Positions 53,168-61,656 of a DNA stretch of 64,000 nucleotides are shown here, piece by piece (position 1 is the stretch's first letter; each line of letters begins with the position of its first letter). Source of the DNA: CAWAMD01 sp963783045. Lineage in GTDB: Bacteria > Actinomycetota > Nitriliruptoria > Nitriliruptorales > Nitriliruptoraceae. Below the pieces are notes generated by a model. That model did no database searches. It worked only from the letters and a program-made list of their open reading frames with translations, and was not told the DNA's origin. The stretch covers positions 1,364,001 to 1,428,000 of the forward strand of contig CAWAMD010000005.1 in assembly GCA_963783045.1 (NCBI GenBank), written 5' to 3'. A program made the position numbers and the translations under genes.

Positions 53168-54272
53168 CTACCGCCGGTAGCGCAGTGCCTCCTCGACGCG
53201 CTCGCGGGCGAGGCGCTCGGCGGCCTCGCGCGGGGTGACGCGCTGCGCCCCGGCCCGGGTCAGCACCGCGTGCGTGTTGGCGCGGATGCGCTCCTCGATC
53301 ACGGCGAAGGCCTGCACGCGCGTGCCCCCGTGGTACTCGACCGCGGCGCAGATCACGCCGCCGGCGTTCGCGATGAAGTCGGGAACGTTCACGATGCCGC
53401 GGTCGGCGAGGATCCGCTCCGCCGCGAGGGTCGCGGGGACGTTCGCGCCCTGCAGCACCGCCTTCGCCTTGAGGCTCGCGGCGTTGTCCGCGGTCAGGAA
53501 CGTCGGGGCGCGCCGCGGGAACCCACAGGTCGCAGTCGAGGGCGACGAGCTCAGCGGTGGTCAGCGGCGACCCGCCGGCGTACTCGGCGACCGGGTGGCC
53601 GTCCGCCTTCAGCGCGTCGAGGACGTCGAGGTCGAGGCCGCTGGGGTCGTGGACCGCCCCGCGCGAGTCGGCGACGGCGACGACGACCGCGCCCCGCTCG
53701 GTGAGGAAGCGGGCGGCGTGCCGGCCGACGGCCCCGTAGCCCTGGATGGCCACGCGCGCGCCGGCGAGGTCGATGCCGGCGACCTCCTCGACCACCTCGG
53801 CGGCGACCGCGACGCCGAACCCGGTGGCGCCGAGCTCGTCGAGCGGGATCCCGCCGAGCACGGCCGGCAGGCCGACGGCACGCCCCATCTCGTCGTGGAG
53901 CTGGGCGATGTTCGTCTCGGTCAGCCCCATGTCGGGACCGGGCACGTACTCGACGAGGTCACGGATCGCGCGCCCGAAGGCCCGCACGATCCGCTCCTTG
54001 TCGCCGGCGGGCAGGTGCGGGTCGGCGACGATCCCGGCCTTCGCGCCGCCGTGGGGCAGGCCGGCCGCGGCGTTCTTGAACGTCATGGCCCGCGCGAGCC
54101 GGGACACCTCCTCGACCGTCACGTCCGGGGCCATCCGCACGCCGCCGATCGCGGGCCCGGCGGCGACGTTGTCGACGATCACACAGGCCTCGAGGCCGGC
54201 GCGCGGGTCGTGGAGGTAGACGACCTTCGCCGGTCCCAGCTCGTCGCGCGCCACCTGCCACTCGAAGCCCAT
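53168..54272 (-). CDS. Glu/Leu/Phe/Val dehydrogenase family protein, one apparent frameshift
   Basis: About 367 residues when restored. It catalyses oxidative deamination of an amino acid. Catalytic Lys residues lie in MTFKNAAAGLPHGGAKAGI, the Asp loop in YVPGPDMGLTETNI, and the Rossmann NAD-binding start in RVAIQGYGAVGRHAARFL. The size fits leucine/phenylalanine/valine dehydrogenases better than the longer glutamate enzymes. One frame ends in DLWVPAARPD, the next begins FLTADNAASLKAKAVLQGANVPAT; the break is at or just upstream of 53501, in or beside a four-C run, and needs one base fewer. ATG 54272 has GAGGA upstream. It is divergent from the SagB-like gene. Confidence 0.86.
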
Positions 54273-54428
54273 GGCCGTCCTCGTCCGCGTTCGGCGCCGG
54301 CCACGGCGGCCGACGGCTGCCACGTCGACCGTGCGCCCGGCAGCGTCGGTGCGTTGAGAGGCGATGGCCCCGCCGCCGGCAGGCCCTTCGACGCGGCCGG
54401 GCCGCGCGCTCGGACGGATGCTGGTGAC

Positions 54429-55184
54429 GTGAAGGCGCGAGCAGGGTGGCGGCGCGGGCGGTGGGCTGCGAGGCTGGCGGCCGCCGCGCTGGTCCCGGCC
54501 GTCGTGGTGGGCTGCGCCGACGCCGGGACGATCGCCGACCCGCCGTCCGTCGAGGAGCCGCCACCCGTGTCCGCGCTCGCGTCGCCGACCACGATCCGGC
54601 TGCCACGCCCCGACACCACGGGCCGCGACACCGCGGGTACCGACCGCTCGCTGGAGGCCGTGCTGGCCGCCCGGCGGTCGGCGCGGGAGTTCGCCGACCG
54701 CCCGCTCGGCGAGCGCGAGATCGCCTTGCTGCTGTGGGCGGCGCAGGGCGTCACCGGCTCGGCGGGTCAGCGCACCGCACCGTCGGCCGGTGGCCTGTAC
54801 CCGCTCGAGGTCTACGTGGTCGACGCTTCCGGCGTCGGCCACTACCGCCCGGCGAACCACGTGCTCGAGCATCGGGCCGGTACCGGCCTGCGGGCCGCGC
54901 TCGCGCACGTCGCCCTCGACCAGGCCCACGTCCGCGACGCGCCGGTCGTGCTGGTGATCGCCGCGGTGTCCGCGCGGTCGGAGGCCAAGTACGGCGACCG
55001 GGGCGAGCGCTACGCGATCCTCGAGGCCGGCCACGCGGCGCAGAACGTCCTGCTGCAGGCGACCGCCCTCGGACTCGGTGCGGTCCCGGTGGGCGCCTTC
55101 GACGACGCGGCCGTCCAGCGGGTGCTCGACCTGCCGGCGGACCACGCCCCGCTCGAGCTGATCCCCGTGGGACCAACGGCGTAG
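54429..55184 (+). CDS. SagB-type nitroreductase-domain lipoprotein
   Basis: 251 residues. An N-terminal signal (LAAAALVPAVVVGC) suggests a lipid-anchored protein. From about residue 75 it is an FMN-binding nitroreductase of the SagB type: LEAVLAARRSAREFADRPLGEREIALLLWAAQG, SAGGLYPLEVYVV, and a C-terminal AGHAAQNVLLQATALGLGAVPVGAF. SagB enzymes oxidise azoline rings in peptide toxins, but no cyclodehydratase or precursor peptide is here. A lipoprotein form is unusual. GTG 54429 is chosen for the signal; its ribosome site is weak. Confidence 0.78.
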   Translation: MKARAGWRRGRWAARLAAAALVPAVVVGCADAGTIADPPSVEEPPPVSALASPTTIRLPRPDTTGRDTAGTDRSLEAVLAARRSAREFADRPLGEREIALLLWAAQGVTGSAGQRTAPSAGGLYPLEVYVVDASGVGHYRPANHVLEHRAGTGLRAALAHVALDQAHVRDAPVVLVIAAVSARSEAKYGDRGERYAILEAGHAAQNVLLQATALGLGAVPVGAFDDAAVQRVLDLPADHAPLELIPVGPTA

Positions 55185-55285
55185 CACCGGGCCGGCGGGC
55201 CGGTACGGACCGGGTCCACCGGCCACTGCCCCGACCGGCGCCACCGCCGACCATGGCGGTATCGCCCGTTGCGAAGGATCCCGGG

Positions 55286-55657
55286 ATGTGGACGTTGATC
55301 GAGGACACGGACGCGCTCGCGTTCGGCAACCAGGACTTCCGGCGGGTGCTCACCACCTCCGAGCACCACCAGCTCGTCGCCATGACGATCCCCCCGGGCA
55401 CCACGGTCGGCGAGGAGACCCACGACACCACGGATCAGTACGTGCGCGTGGTCGCCGGCGTGGCGCGCGTGACCGTCGGCAAGCAGACCGCCGAGCTGCA
55501 CCCGCGGGGCGCCTTCCTCGTTCCGCGCGGGGTCGCGCACAGCGTGACGGCGATCGGCAGGACTCCGCTCCGGCTCGTCGCGTTCTACGCGCCGCCGCTC
55601 TTCCCGGCCGACATGGTCCAGGCCGACGCCGAGGACGAGGAGGCCGTCCCCATCTAG
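55286..55657 (+). CDS. Cupin domain protein
   Basis: 123 residues, a single conserved beta-barrel cupin: VAMTIPPGTTVGEETHDTTDQYVRVVAGVARV (motif 1, with His and Glu/Gln metal ligands) and HPRGAFLVPRGVAHSVTAIG (motif 2 His). The role is unknown, perhaps an isomerase, dioxygenase or sensor. I start at ATG 55286 because AAGGA lies 7 bases upstream; ATG 55253 has no ribosome site. It is convergent with the RDD gene with a 4-bp overlap. Confidence 0.8.
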   Translation: MWTLIEDTDALAFGNQDFRRVLTTSEHHQLVAMTIPPGTTVGEETHDTTDQYVRVVAGVARVTVGKQTAELHPRGAFLVPRGVAHSVTAIGRTPLRLVAFYAPPLFPADMVQADAEDEEAVPI

Positions 55658-56505
55658 GTGGAGGTGGCGGGGAGCACGACCTGCCGGCGCACGACGGCGC
55701 TGCCGGCCAGCCGGTCGTGCGGTGCGACATCGACGTGCAGCAGCGCGCCCGCCGCCCCGAGCAGCACGACCGCGACCGCCGCGACGAGCACCGGTCCGGT
55801 GGACAGCAGCGTCACGAGCAGCACCGACACGGCGACGAGCACCGCTACCCGCAGGCCCTCACGGGCGACCAGGTCCCGCCGGGAGGCGGACGCATCCGAT
55901 GCGCCGACCACGGACAGCCGGGTGAGCCACTTCCCCGGCGTCACGCCGAGCAGCAGCGTCGCCGGGAGCACGACGACCAGCCAGGCCAGGCCGAGCAGCG
56001 GCCAGAAGAGCCAGGCCGCCGCCGTCGTGGCGCCGTGCAGGACCGTGGCGGAGGACGCGACCGCCAGACCGCCGGCCAGCAGCGCGTCGATGACCAGCGC
56101 CGCGAGCCGCCGGGGCGCCGGGGCGGGCCGGACCTCCAGGACCGCGTCCTCGGGCGCCGGGCTCCAGGCAGCGCCCAGCGCGCCGCCGAGGACGGTCAGC
56201 ACGGCCCCCACGACCAGCCCGCCGAGGCTCATGGGGAAGGACACGACGCCGGCTAGCACCGCGAGCCCACCGAACACGAGGGTCTGGTCCGGACGGGCGA
56301 GCATGAACAGACCGAGCAGCAGCGACAGACCGCCGACGATCGTCCCGGCGTCTCCGACGCCGAAGGCGATCACCCCGGTGCGGCGCATCCCGACCGACAC
56401 GACGACGGTCAGCAGGCCGCCGAGCGCGGTGAGGACGGCGGCCCGCCAGGGACGGTCGGCCTCGGTCGCGGGACCGGGCCGCAGCGGCTGCGTCGCGACG
56501 GTCAT
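55654..56505 (-). CDS. Membrane protein with DUF6114-like region and RDD domain
   Basis: 283 residues. The first ~110 residues hold four to five helices in a tight bundle (LTALGGLLTVVVSVGM, GTIVGGLSLLLGLFMLA, TLVFGGLAVLAGVVSFP, LGGLVVGAVLTVLGGALG), resembling the DUF6114 proteins that accompany DUF6230 in actinobacteria. The C-terminal half is an RDD domain (RLAALVIDALLAGG, LFWPLLGLAWLVVVLPATLLLGVTPGKWLTRL). The start overlaps the stop of the upstream gene by 4 bp. Function unknown; the family names are my recognition by pattern. Confidence 0.7.
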   Translation of the reverse strand: MTVATQPLRPGPATEADRPWRAAVLTALGGLLTVVVSVGMRRTGVIAFGVGDAGTIVGGLSLLLGLFMLARPDQTLVFGGLAVLAGVVSFPMSLGGLVVGAVLTVLGGALGAAWSPAPEDAVLEVRPAPAPRRLAALVIDALLAGGLAVASSATVLHGATTAAAWLFWPLLGLAWLVVVLPATLLLGVTPGKWLTRLSVVGASDASASRRDLVAREGLRVAVLVAVSVLLVTLLSTGPVLVAAVAVVLLGAAGALLHVDVAPHDRLAGSAVVRRQVVLPATST

Positions 56506-57089
56506 CCGAGGCAGCTCTTCTGTCCGAAGAGGTCCGCGGAGTAGCCGCCCGGCACGACCTCGACCCGCAGGCCGGGGATCGCCAGCGAGCTGGCCTGCAT
56601 GGAGGTGGCCTCCATGCGCAGGTCCGTCAGCTCGACCTGCTTGGCGTCGAGGGTGAACCCGCCGCCGAGCTGCACACCCTCGAAGTTCGAGCTCGCCATG
56701 CACAGCTTCGGGGAGTTCAGCTTGATCCCCGTGCCCGTCACCTTCTGGTCGCTCGAGACCCGCAGGGTCCACTGCGTGCCCTTGGCCGGCGGGATGACGT
56801 CACCGAGGTCGATGGACTTCTCGAGCACCATCCCGGTCATGCCGTTGCCGCTGCTCGCGGCGTCCCCGATGTTCGACAGTCCGGCGGGGACCGTCTCGCC
56901 GCCGCTCTTCCCGTTCGGCGTGAGCGAGAACGCGCCTCCCTTGACCTGCTTCACCGCCAGCTTGAAGGTGCCGATGTTGCCGAGCTGGATCGGGTAGGCC
57001 ACGCCGCCGAACACGAAGGTCGCCAGCACGAGGGTGAGTCCCGCCACGCCGAGCCCTGCGGCCAGACGGAACCTCAGCTTGCTGATCAT
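56502..57089 (-). CDS. DUF6230-like single-anchor extracytoplasmic protein
   Basis: 195 residues. One N-terminal helix (LAAGLGVAGLTLVLATFVFGG) follows a short Lys/Arg start, and the rest is soluble and Gly/Ser-rich with a beta-strand pattern (GNIGTFKLAVKQVKGGAFSLTPNG, TGTGIKLNSPKLCM, GFTLDAKQVELTDLRMEATS). It ends in FGQKSCLG. It is the partner of the next membrane protein. The ATG at 57089 has AGGAG 5 bases upstream; a longer frame to 57170 is unlikely. Proposed DUF6230 membership is by resemblance and is not certain. Confidence 0.7.
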   Translation of the reverse strand: MISKLRFRLAAGLGVAGLTLVLATFVFGGVAYPIQLGNIGTFKLAVKQVKGGAFSLTPNGKSGGETVPAGLSNIGDAASSGNGMTGMVLEKSIDLGDVIPPAKGTQWTLRVSSDQKVTGTGIKLNSPKLCMASSNFEGVQLGGGFTLDAKQVELTDLRMEATSMQASSLAIPGLRVEVVPGGYSADLFGQKSCLG

Positions 57090-57173
57090 GGTGACTCCTG
57101 CCACAGAAACCACAGCACTCTCCCGGAGCGTCGAGGTTCTCTGACCGTCTGTCACCGACCGTTCGGACACGGC

Positions 57174-57207
57174 CGTGCCCCGTCCGGGCTACGCCGGGCG
57201 GGGCACG
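57174..57207 (-). terminator. Hairpin terminator of the rhodanese/DsbA operon
   Basis: A 14-bp stem CGTGCCCCGTCCGG/CCGGGCGGGGCACG (one G-T wobble) with a 6-base loop, 24 bases past the rhodanese stop on the minus strand. Confidence 0.8.
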
Positions 57208-57230
57208 TCATCAGCGCATGGACGGGTGGA

Positions 57231-57791
57231 TCAGCCGGTCGTCACGGGAAGCCCGGCGGTGGTCCAGGCGGCGATCCCGCCGTCGAGGTCGTAGACCTGC
57301 GTGAAGCCGAGGTCGGCCATGATCTGCACGGCCTGCCCGCTGCGGTTGCCGCTGTGGCAGTACACGAAGTAGGGCGTGTCGCGGTCGAGCGTGTCGAGCC
57401 GCGAGCGGAAGTCGGCGCCGTAGAAGTCGATGTTCGTGGCGTCCGCGAGGTGGCCCTGCCCGAACTCCTCGGCGGTCCGCACGTCGAGGACCTGCAACCC
57501 GGCCGGCGGTGCGGCGAGCAGCTCGCTGCCCTGCTGCGGGCTGACCACGGTGACGGGATCGCCGGCCGCCGTGGCGGTCTGCTGGTCCGCCGGCGCCTGG
57601 GTCGCGGCCGGTGCGCCGGCGACGACCGGGTCACCGCCGCTGTTGCCGAGCAGGAACCCGCCCACCCCGAACACGGCGGCGGCCACGACGGCGGCACCGA
57701 CGAGCCAGATGCGCTGGCGACGTGCGGCGGCGGCCTGCTCGGCGGCACGCCGTTCGGCCTGGCGGTCTGCGACGCGCTTCTGCTTGCTCAT
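57231..57791 (-). CDS. Membrane-anchored rhodanese-domain protein
   Basis: 186 residues. A basic N-terminus (MSKQKRVADRQAERRAAEQA) leads to one membrane helix (IWLVGAAVVAAAVFGVGGFLL). Outside is a rhodanese domain: LQVLDVRTAEEFGQGHL, TPYFVYCHSGNRSGQAV with active-site Cys, and GIAAWTTAGLP. It likely carries sulfur or redox equivalents at the membrane exterior. The gene starts 10 bases after the DsbA-like stop, so they form an operon of thiol proteins. Confidence 0.88.
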   Translation of the reverse strand: MSKQKRVADRQAERRAAEQAAAARRQRIWLVGAAVVAAAVFGVGGFLLGNSGGDPVVAGAPAATQAPADQQTATAAGDPVTVVSPQQGSELLAAPPAGLQVLDVRTAEEFGQGHLADATNIDFYGADFRSRLDTLDRDTPYFVYCHSGNRSGQAVQIMADLGFTQVYDLDGGIAAWTTAGLPVTTG

Positions 57792-57801
57792 GGTCTGGTC
57801 C

Positions 57802-58500
57802 TCACTGCTGGTCGAGTGCCTGCTCGATGGCGGCGACGAAGACCTCCACCGGCTGCGCGCCCACGACGGCGCGGTCACCGATGAAGAAGGTCGGGGTCCC
57901 GCTCACGCCCCGCTGACGACCCTCGTCGAAGTCGGCGCGGGCCGCGAGGGCGTACCCGCCGGTGGCCCGGTCCTCGTCGAACCGCGCGAGGTCGAGTCCG
58001 ATCGTCCGGGCGGCCTCGCGGATCGCGTCCTCGTCGAAGGTGCGCTCCTGGTTCGCGTAGACGTAGTTGTGGAACTCCCAGAACTTCCCCTGCGCGTCCG
58101 CCGCCCGGCCCGCGATCGCCAGGGCGGTCGACTCGCTTCCCTGGGCCGGGTAGTCACGCCACTCGATGCGGACGAGGCCCTGCCGCACGTACCGGTCCAC
58201 GAGGACCGGCTCGACCTCGCGCGCGTAGCGGCCACAGAAGGGGCACTTGAAGTCGCTGTACTCGACGATCGTGACCGGTGCGTCGGGGCTGCCGAGCGAC
58301 GGGTGCCCCACGTCGGTCGCGGCGGTGGGCAACGTGGTGTCGCCGCCTGCGGCGCCCTGTCCGATGCCGAAGCCGGAGACGCCGGCGATGACGGCGACGG
58401 CGAGCAGGATGACCACGACGGCGCCTCGTCCGAGGGGCGCCGGGCCATCGGGGCCGCGCGACGGCGCGGCGGAAGGCGAGGTGACCGTCGGCGTGGGCAT
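57802..58500 (-). CDS. DsbA-like membrane-anchored thiol-disulfide oxidoreductase
   Basis: 232 residues. One membrane anchor (GAVVVILLAVAVIAGVSGFG) precedes a thioredoxin fold with an embedded helical insert. The active site is FKCPFCGRYA (CPFC). Other signs are the Trp-less EFHNYVYANQERTFDEDAIREAART insert and the cis-Pro loop GTPTFFIG. It forms or shuffles disulfides in exported proteins. ATG 58500 has no strong ribosome site. It leads the two-gene thiol operon with the rhodanese. Confidence 0.9.
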   Translation of the reverse strand: MPTPTVTSPSAAPSRGPDGPAPLGRGAVVVILLAVAVIAGVSGFGIGQGAAGGDTTLPTAATDVGHPSLGSPDAPVTIVEYSDFKCPFCGRYAREVEPVLVDRYVRQGLVRIEWRDYPAQGSESTALAIAGRAADAQGKFWEFHNYVYANQERTFDEDAIREAARTIGLDLARFDEDRATGGYALAARADFDEGRQRGVSGTPTFFIGDRAVVGAQPVEVFVAAIEQALDQQ

Positions 58501-58665
58501 CGGGTTGCTCGGTGGTCGCAGGCGGGGTTCCCGCCCTGCAACGCTCGTACCCCAGGGGGTATTCCACGCCGGCGGTCCTCCCGCCGCGGCACCCGTGCCG
58601 GCGCTACCGTGCGCGCCGTCGCGGCCGGTGGCACGTCGTCTCCCCGCCGGTCCGGAGCGTCACGC

Positions 58666-59754
58666 ATGTCCCTCCCGCCCACGGTCCCGCTGTCCCGCGA
58701 CCTCGTCGCCGGGCTGCCGAAGGTGCTGCTTCACGAGCACCTCGACGGGGGCCTGCGTCCGGCCACGCTGATCCGGCTGGCGGACGAGGTCGGGTACCAG
58801 GGCCTGCCGACGCGCGAGCCCGTGTGGCTGGCGGAGGCCATGTACGCGGGCGGAGCCGGGGACCTCGAGCGCTACCTCGGGCTGTTCGCCCACACCGTGG
58901 CGGTCATGCAGACGCCGACCGCCCTGGAACGGGTCGCTGCCGAGTCCGCGGCCGACCTCGCGGCCGACGGCGTCGTCTACGCCGAGGTCCGCTTCGCTCC
59001 CCTGCTCCACCGGCGGCGCGGACTGAGCGCCGAGGAGGCGGTCGCCGCCGTGCTGGCCGGCTTCGAGCGAGGCGCCCGCCGGCACGGGATCGAGCTCCGG
59101 CTGCTGCTCACGGCGATGCGCACGGATCCCGGCGCCGACGACGTGGCGGCGCTCGCCGCGGCCTTCCGTGACCGCGGCGTCGTCGGGATCGACCTCGCCG
59201 GCGCCGAGGAGGGACACCCGGCCTCGGCCCACCTCACGGCGTTCGATCACGCGCTGGCGGCGGATCTCGGCGTCACCATCCATGCCGGGGAGGCCGCGGG
59301 GCTCGCGTCGATCGAGGACGCGCTGGACTGCGGCGCCCAGCGGCTCGGCCACGGCATGCGCCTGGCCGACGACCTCGACGGGGAGCGGCTCGGGCCGCTC
59401 GCCACCCGCGTGCGCGATGCGGGCGTCACCCTCGAGGTGTGCCCGACCTCGAACGTCCACAGCGGCGGGGTCGCGTCGCTCGCCGCGCATCCCGTCGACC
59501 GCCTGCGACGTGCCGGACTGCCGGTCACCGTGAACACCGACAACCGGCTCATGTCCGGGATCACGCTCACCGACGAGCTGTGGCAGTGCGTCACCACGTT
59601 CGGGTGGGACCTCGCGGTGCTCGAGGCCGTGACCACCACCGCGATCGATGCCGCCTTCTGCGGCGACGCGGTGCGCGAGCGGCTCCGCCGGGACGTGCTC
59701 GAACCGGGCTTCGACGCGGTGCGACGCGCCGCCGCCGTCAGCGACCCGCGTTGA
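58666..59754 (+). CDS. Adenosine deaminase
   Basis: 362 residues, zinc amidohydrolase fold. Landmarks: LLHEHLDGGLRPATL (first H-x-H metal site), GIDLAGAEEGHPA, VTIHAGEAAGLASI (His and catalytic Glu), RLGHGMRL, VCPTSNVHSGG and VNTDNRLMSG (Asp site). It hydrolyses adenosine to inosine. ATG 58666 has GGAG 8 bases upstream. It is divergent from the DsbA-like gene and overlaps the convergent dienelactone hydrolase by 17 bases. Confidence 0.93.
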   Translation: MSLPPTVPLSRDLVAGLPKVLLHEHLDGGLRPATLIRLADEVGYQGLPTREPVWLAEAMYAGGAGDLERYLGLFAHTVAVMQTPTALERVAAESAADLAADGVVYAEVRFAPLLHRRRGLSAEEAVAAVLAGFERGARRHGIELRLLLTAMRTDPGADDVAALAAAFRDRGVVGIDLAGAEEGHPASAHLTAFDHALAADLGVTIHAGEAAGLASIEDALDCGAQRLGHGMRLADDLDGERLGPLATRVRDAGVTLEVCPTSNVHSGGVASLAAHPVDRLRRAGLPVTVNTDNRLMSGITLTDELWQCVTTFGWDLAVLEAVTTTAIDAAFCGDAVRERLRRDVLEPGFDAVRRAAAVSDPR

Positions 59755-60454
59755 GCTCGCGGTCGAGGAACACCGCCGTGACGCCCCACGCGGCGACGGC
59801 CGGCCGCGGCATGGAGAAGCGGGTCGACTCGTGGTTGTCGAAGGCATGGCCCGCGCCCTCGTGGACGCGCACGTCCACCCCCGGCCGGTCCTGTGCGGCG
59901 GCGGCCACCCGGTCCACGTCGTCACGGGCGATGTAGGGGTCCGCCCCGCCGAAGTGGCACAGCAGCGGCGCGTCGATGTCGTCGAGCCGGTCGAGTGCGC
60001 CCGGCACACCCGATCCGTAGTAGGAGACGACCGCGTCGGGGTCGGCCGCCGCCGCCAGCAGGTACGCGAGCGTGCCGCCCAGGCAGAACCCGACGGCGCC
60101 GACGGGACCGTCGACCTCGTCGAGTCCCCGGAGGTGGTCCAGCGCGGCCGCCAGGTCGCGGACGGCCGCCGGGACGTCGAGCTGCTGGCCCAGCGCGAGG
60201 CCGTCGGCCAGCCCGTCCTCGGTGTCGCCGTCGAGCGCGACACCCGGACGGATCCGCCAGAAGACGTTGGGGGCGAGCACGACGTAGCCGAGCAGGGCGA
60301 GGCGGTCGGCGACCGCCCGGATGTAGTCGTTGACGCCGAAGATCTCCTGGATGAGGAGGATCCCCGGCCCACGGCCGGCATCCGGCACGGCGCAGTGGCC
60401 TTCGAAGGAGCCCTCGTCGGGGGCCGGGACGGTGAGCGAGCGGTGCGTGATCAT
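59738..60454 (-). CDS. Dienelactone hydrolase family protein
   Basis: 238 residues, alpha/beta-hydrolase fold. The nucleophile is Cys in GFCLGG, the acid Asp lies in HFGGADPYI and the His in EGAGHAFDN: the full dienelactone hydrolase triad. EIFGVNDYIRAVADRLALLGY matches the family start. It probably hydrolyses a lactone or ester. ATG 60454 is used; the 3' end overlaps the adenosine deaminase gene. Confidence 0.9.
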   Translation of the reverse strand: MITHRSLTVPAPDEGSFEGHCAVPDAGRGPGILLIQEIFGVNDYIRAVADRLALLGYVVLAPNVFWRIRPGVALDGDTEDGLADGLALGQQLDVPAAVRDLAAALDHLRGLDEVDGPVGAVGFCLGGTLAYLLAAAADPDAVVSYYGSGVPGALDRLDDIDAPLLCHFGGADPYIARDDVDRVAAAAQDRPGVDVRVHEGAGHAFDNHESTRFSMPRPAVAAWGVTAVFLDRELNAGR

Positions 60455-60495
60455 GGGCCGGAGCCTAACAGCGAGCCGTGCCTATGCTCCCCGGC

Positions 60496-61119
60496 ATGCC
60501 GACCAGCGACGACGGTCTCGTGACGGGCGACGACGGTGTCACCCGCTGCTGGTGGTGCGTCGGTGACGACGACTACCGCCGCTACCACGACCACGAGTGG
60601 GGATTCCCCGTGCACGACGACCGTCGGCTGTTCGAGAAGCTGGTCCTCGAGGGCTTCCAGTCGGGTCTGAGCTGGCTGACGATCCTGCGCAAGCGCGACG
60701 CCTTCCGGCGGGCCTTCGCCGGCTTCGACATCGAACGGGTCGCCGGCTTCGGACCGGGCGACGTCGACCGGCTGCTCACGGACGCCGGCATCGTGCGACA
60801 CCGCGGCAAGATCGAGGCGGCGGTGAACAACGCGCGCTGCACCGTCGACGTGATCGCCGAGGAGGGATCGCTCGACGCCCTCGTGTGGCGCTTCGCGCCG
60901 CCGCCCGAGGACCGGCCGGATCGCATCGACCACGCCACGCTGGCGACGCTCGACCAGACGCCGGCCTCCACGGCGCTGGCTCGGGAGCTCAAGCGTCGCG
61001 GGTTCCGTTTCGTCGGACCGACCACGGCGTACGCGTTCATGCAGTCGATGGGGCTCGTGAACGACCACCTCGCCGGCTGCGACGTGCGGACACGCGTCGA
61101 CGCGGCTGCGGGGGCCTGA
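60496..61119 (+). CDS. tag: DNA-3-methyladenine glycosylase I
   Basis: 207 residues. It removes 3-methyladenine from DNA in base-excision repair. Landmarks of the Tag family: RCWWC at the start, YHDHEWGFPVHDDRRLFEKLVLEGFQSGLSW (pocket), and the C-terminal zinc pair in MGLVNDHLAGC. With the N-terminal Cys and the conserved His these make the zinc site. ATG 60496 is chosen by homology; ATG 60484 or 60478 are alternatives. Confidence 0.93.
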   Translation: MPTSDDGLVTGDDGVTRCWWCVGDDDYRRYHDHEWGFPVHDDRRLFEKLVLEGFQSGLSWLTILRKRDAFRRAFAGFDIERVAGFGPGDVDRLLTDAGIVRHRGKIEAAVNNARCTVDVIAEEGSLDALVWRFAPPPEDRPDRIDHATLATLDQTPASTALARELKRRGFRFVGPTTAYAFMQSMGLVNDHLAGCDVRTRVDAAAGA

Positions 61120-61150
61120 CGCCCCCACAGCTCGCATCTGGTGGAAACGC

Positions 61151-61387
61151 TCAGTGCTGGTCGAGCAGCGACTGGCACGTCCGGCAGCGCTCGAGTCCCT
61201 GCGCCGTCCGCAACGCGCCGCTGGCGCCACACAGGACGTAGTCGTACGCCGTCCCTCCGTCCTGCAGCGTCAACGCCTTGGCGTTGGCGCCCGGCGCCGC
61301 GACGAAGAGATGCGCCTTCGTGCCATTGCCGACCTTCACTTCGAGCAGGTCGTCGGTCGGTATAACGCCCACGGGAAGCCTTCCCAT
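61151..61387 (-). CDS. Small hypothetical Cys-rich protein
   Basis: 78 residues. A beta-rich start (MGRLPVGVIPTDDLLEVKVG) is followed by a C-terminal C-x-n-C-x2-C pattern (DYVLCGASGALR, CRTCQSLLDQH) that could bind zinc with a further ligand. No known family. The ATG has GGGGG 7 bases upstream. It is convergent with tag and divergent from the serine protease. It could be a small regulator or accessory factor; nothing shows which. Confidence 0.5.
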   Translation of the reverse strand: MGRLPVGVIPTDDLLEVKVGNGTKAHLFVAAPGANAKALTLQDGGTAYDYVLCGASGALRTAQGLERCRTCQSLLDQH

Positions 61388-61656
61388 CGAGGAGCCCCCA
61401 GGTCCGGTGCCAGTATGCGGCCCGGTCGGGCCGCGGCCGATGCACGTTCGGACAGTCATCCCCGGGAACTCGCGCCGCTGACGCCCGGGGCCTCCGGCGT
61501 ACGGGCTATGCACGACGGGCGTCCACGACATAACCTGTTGTGACTAGTCCTTTCCGGGCAGTCACAAGCGCCCCAACGGCCGCTGAAAGCGCGCCCCGGG
61601 GCCGCATTGCGTCACCTCTTCAGAACCGACGGCCCCTCCCCCACAGGAGAAACCTC

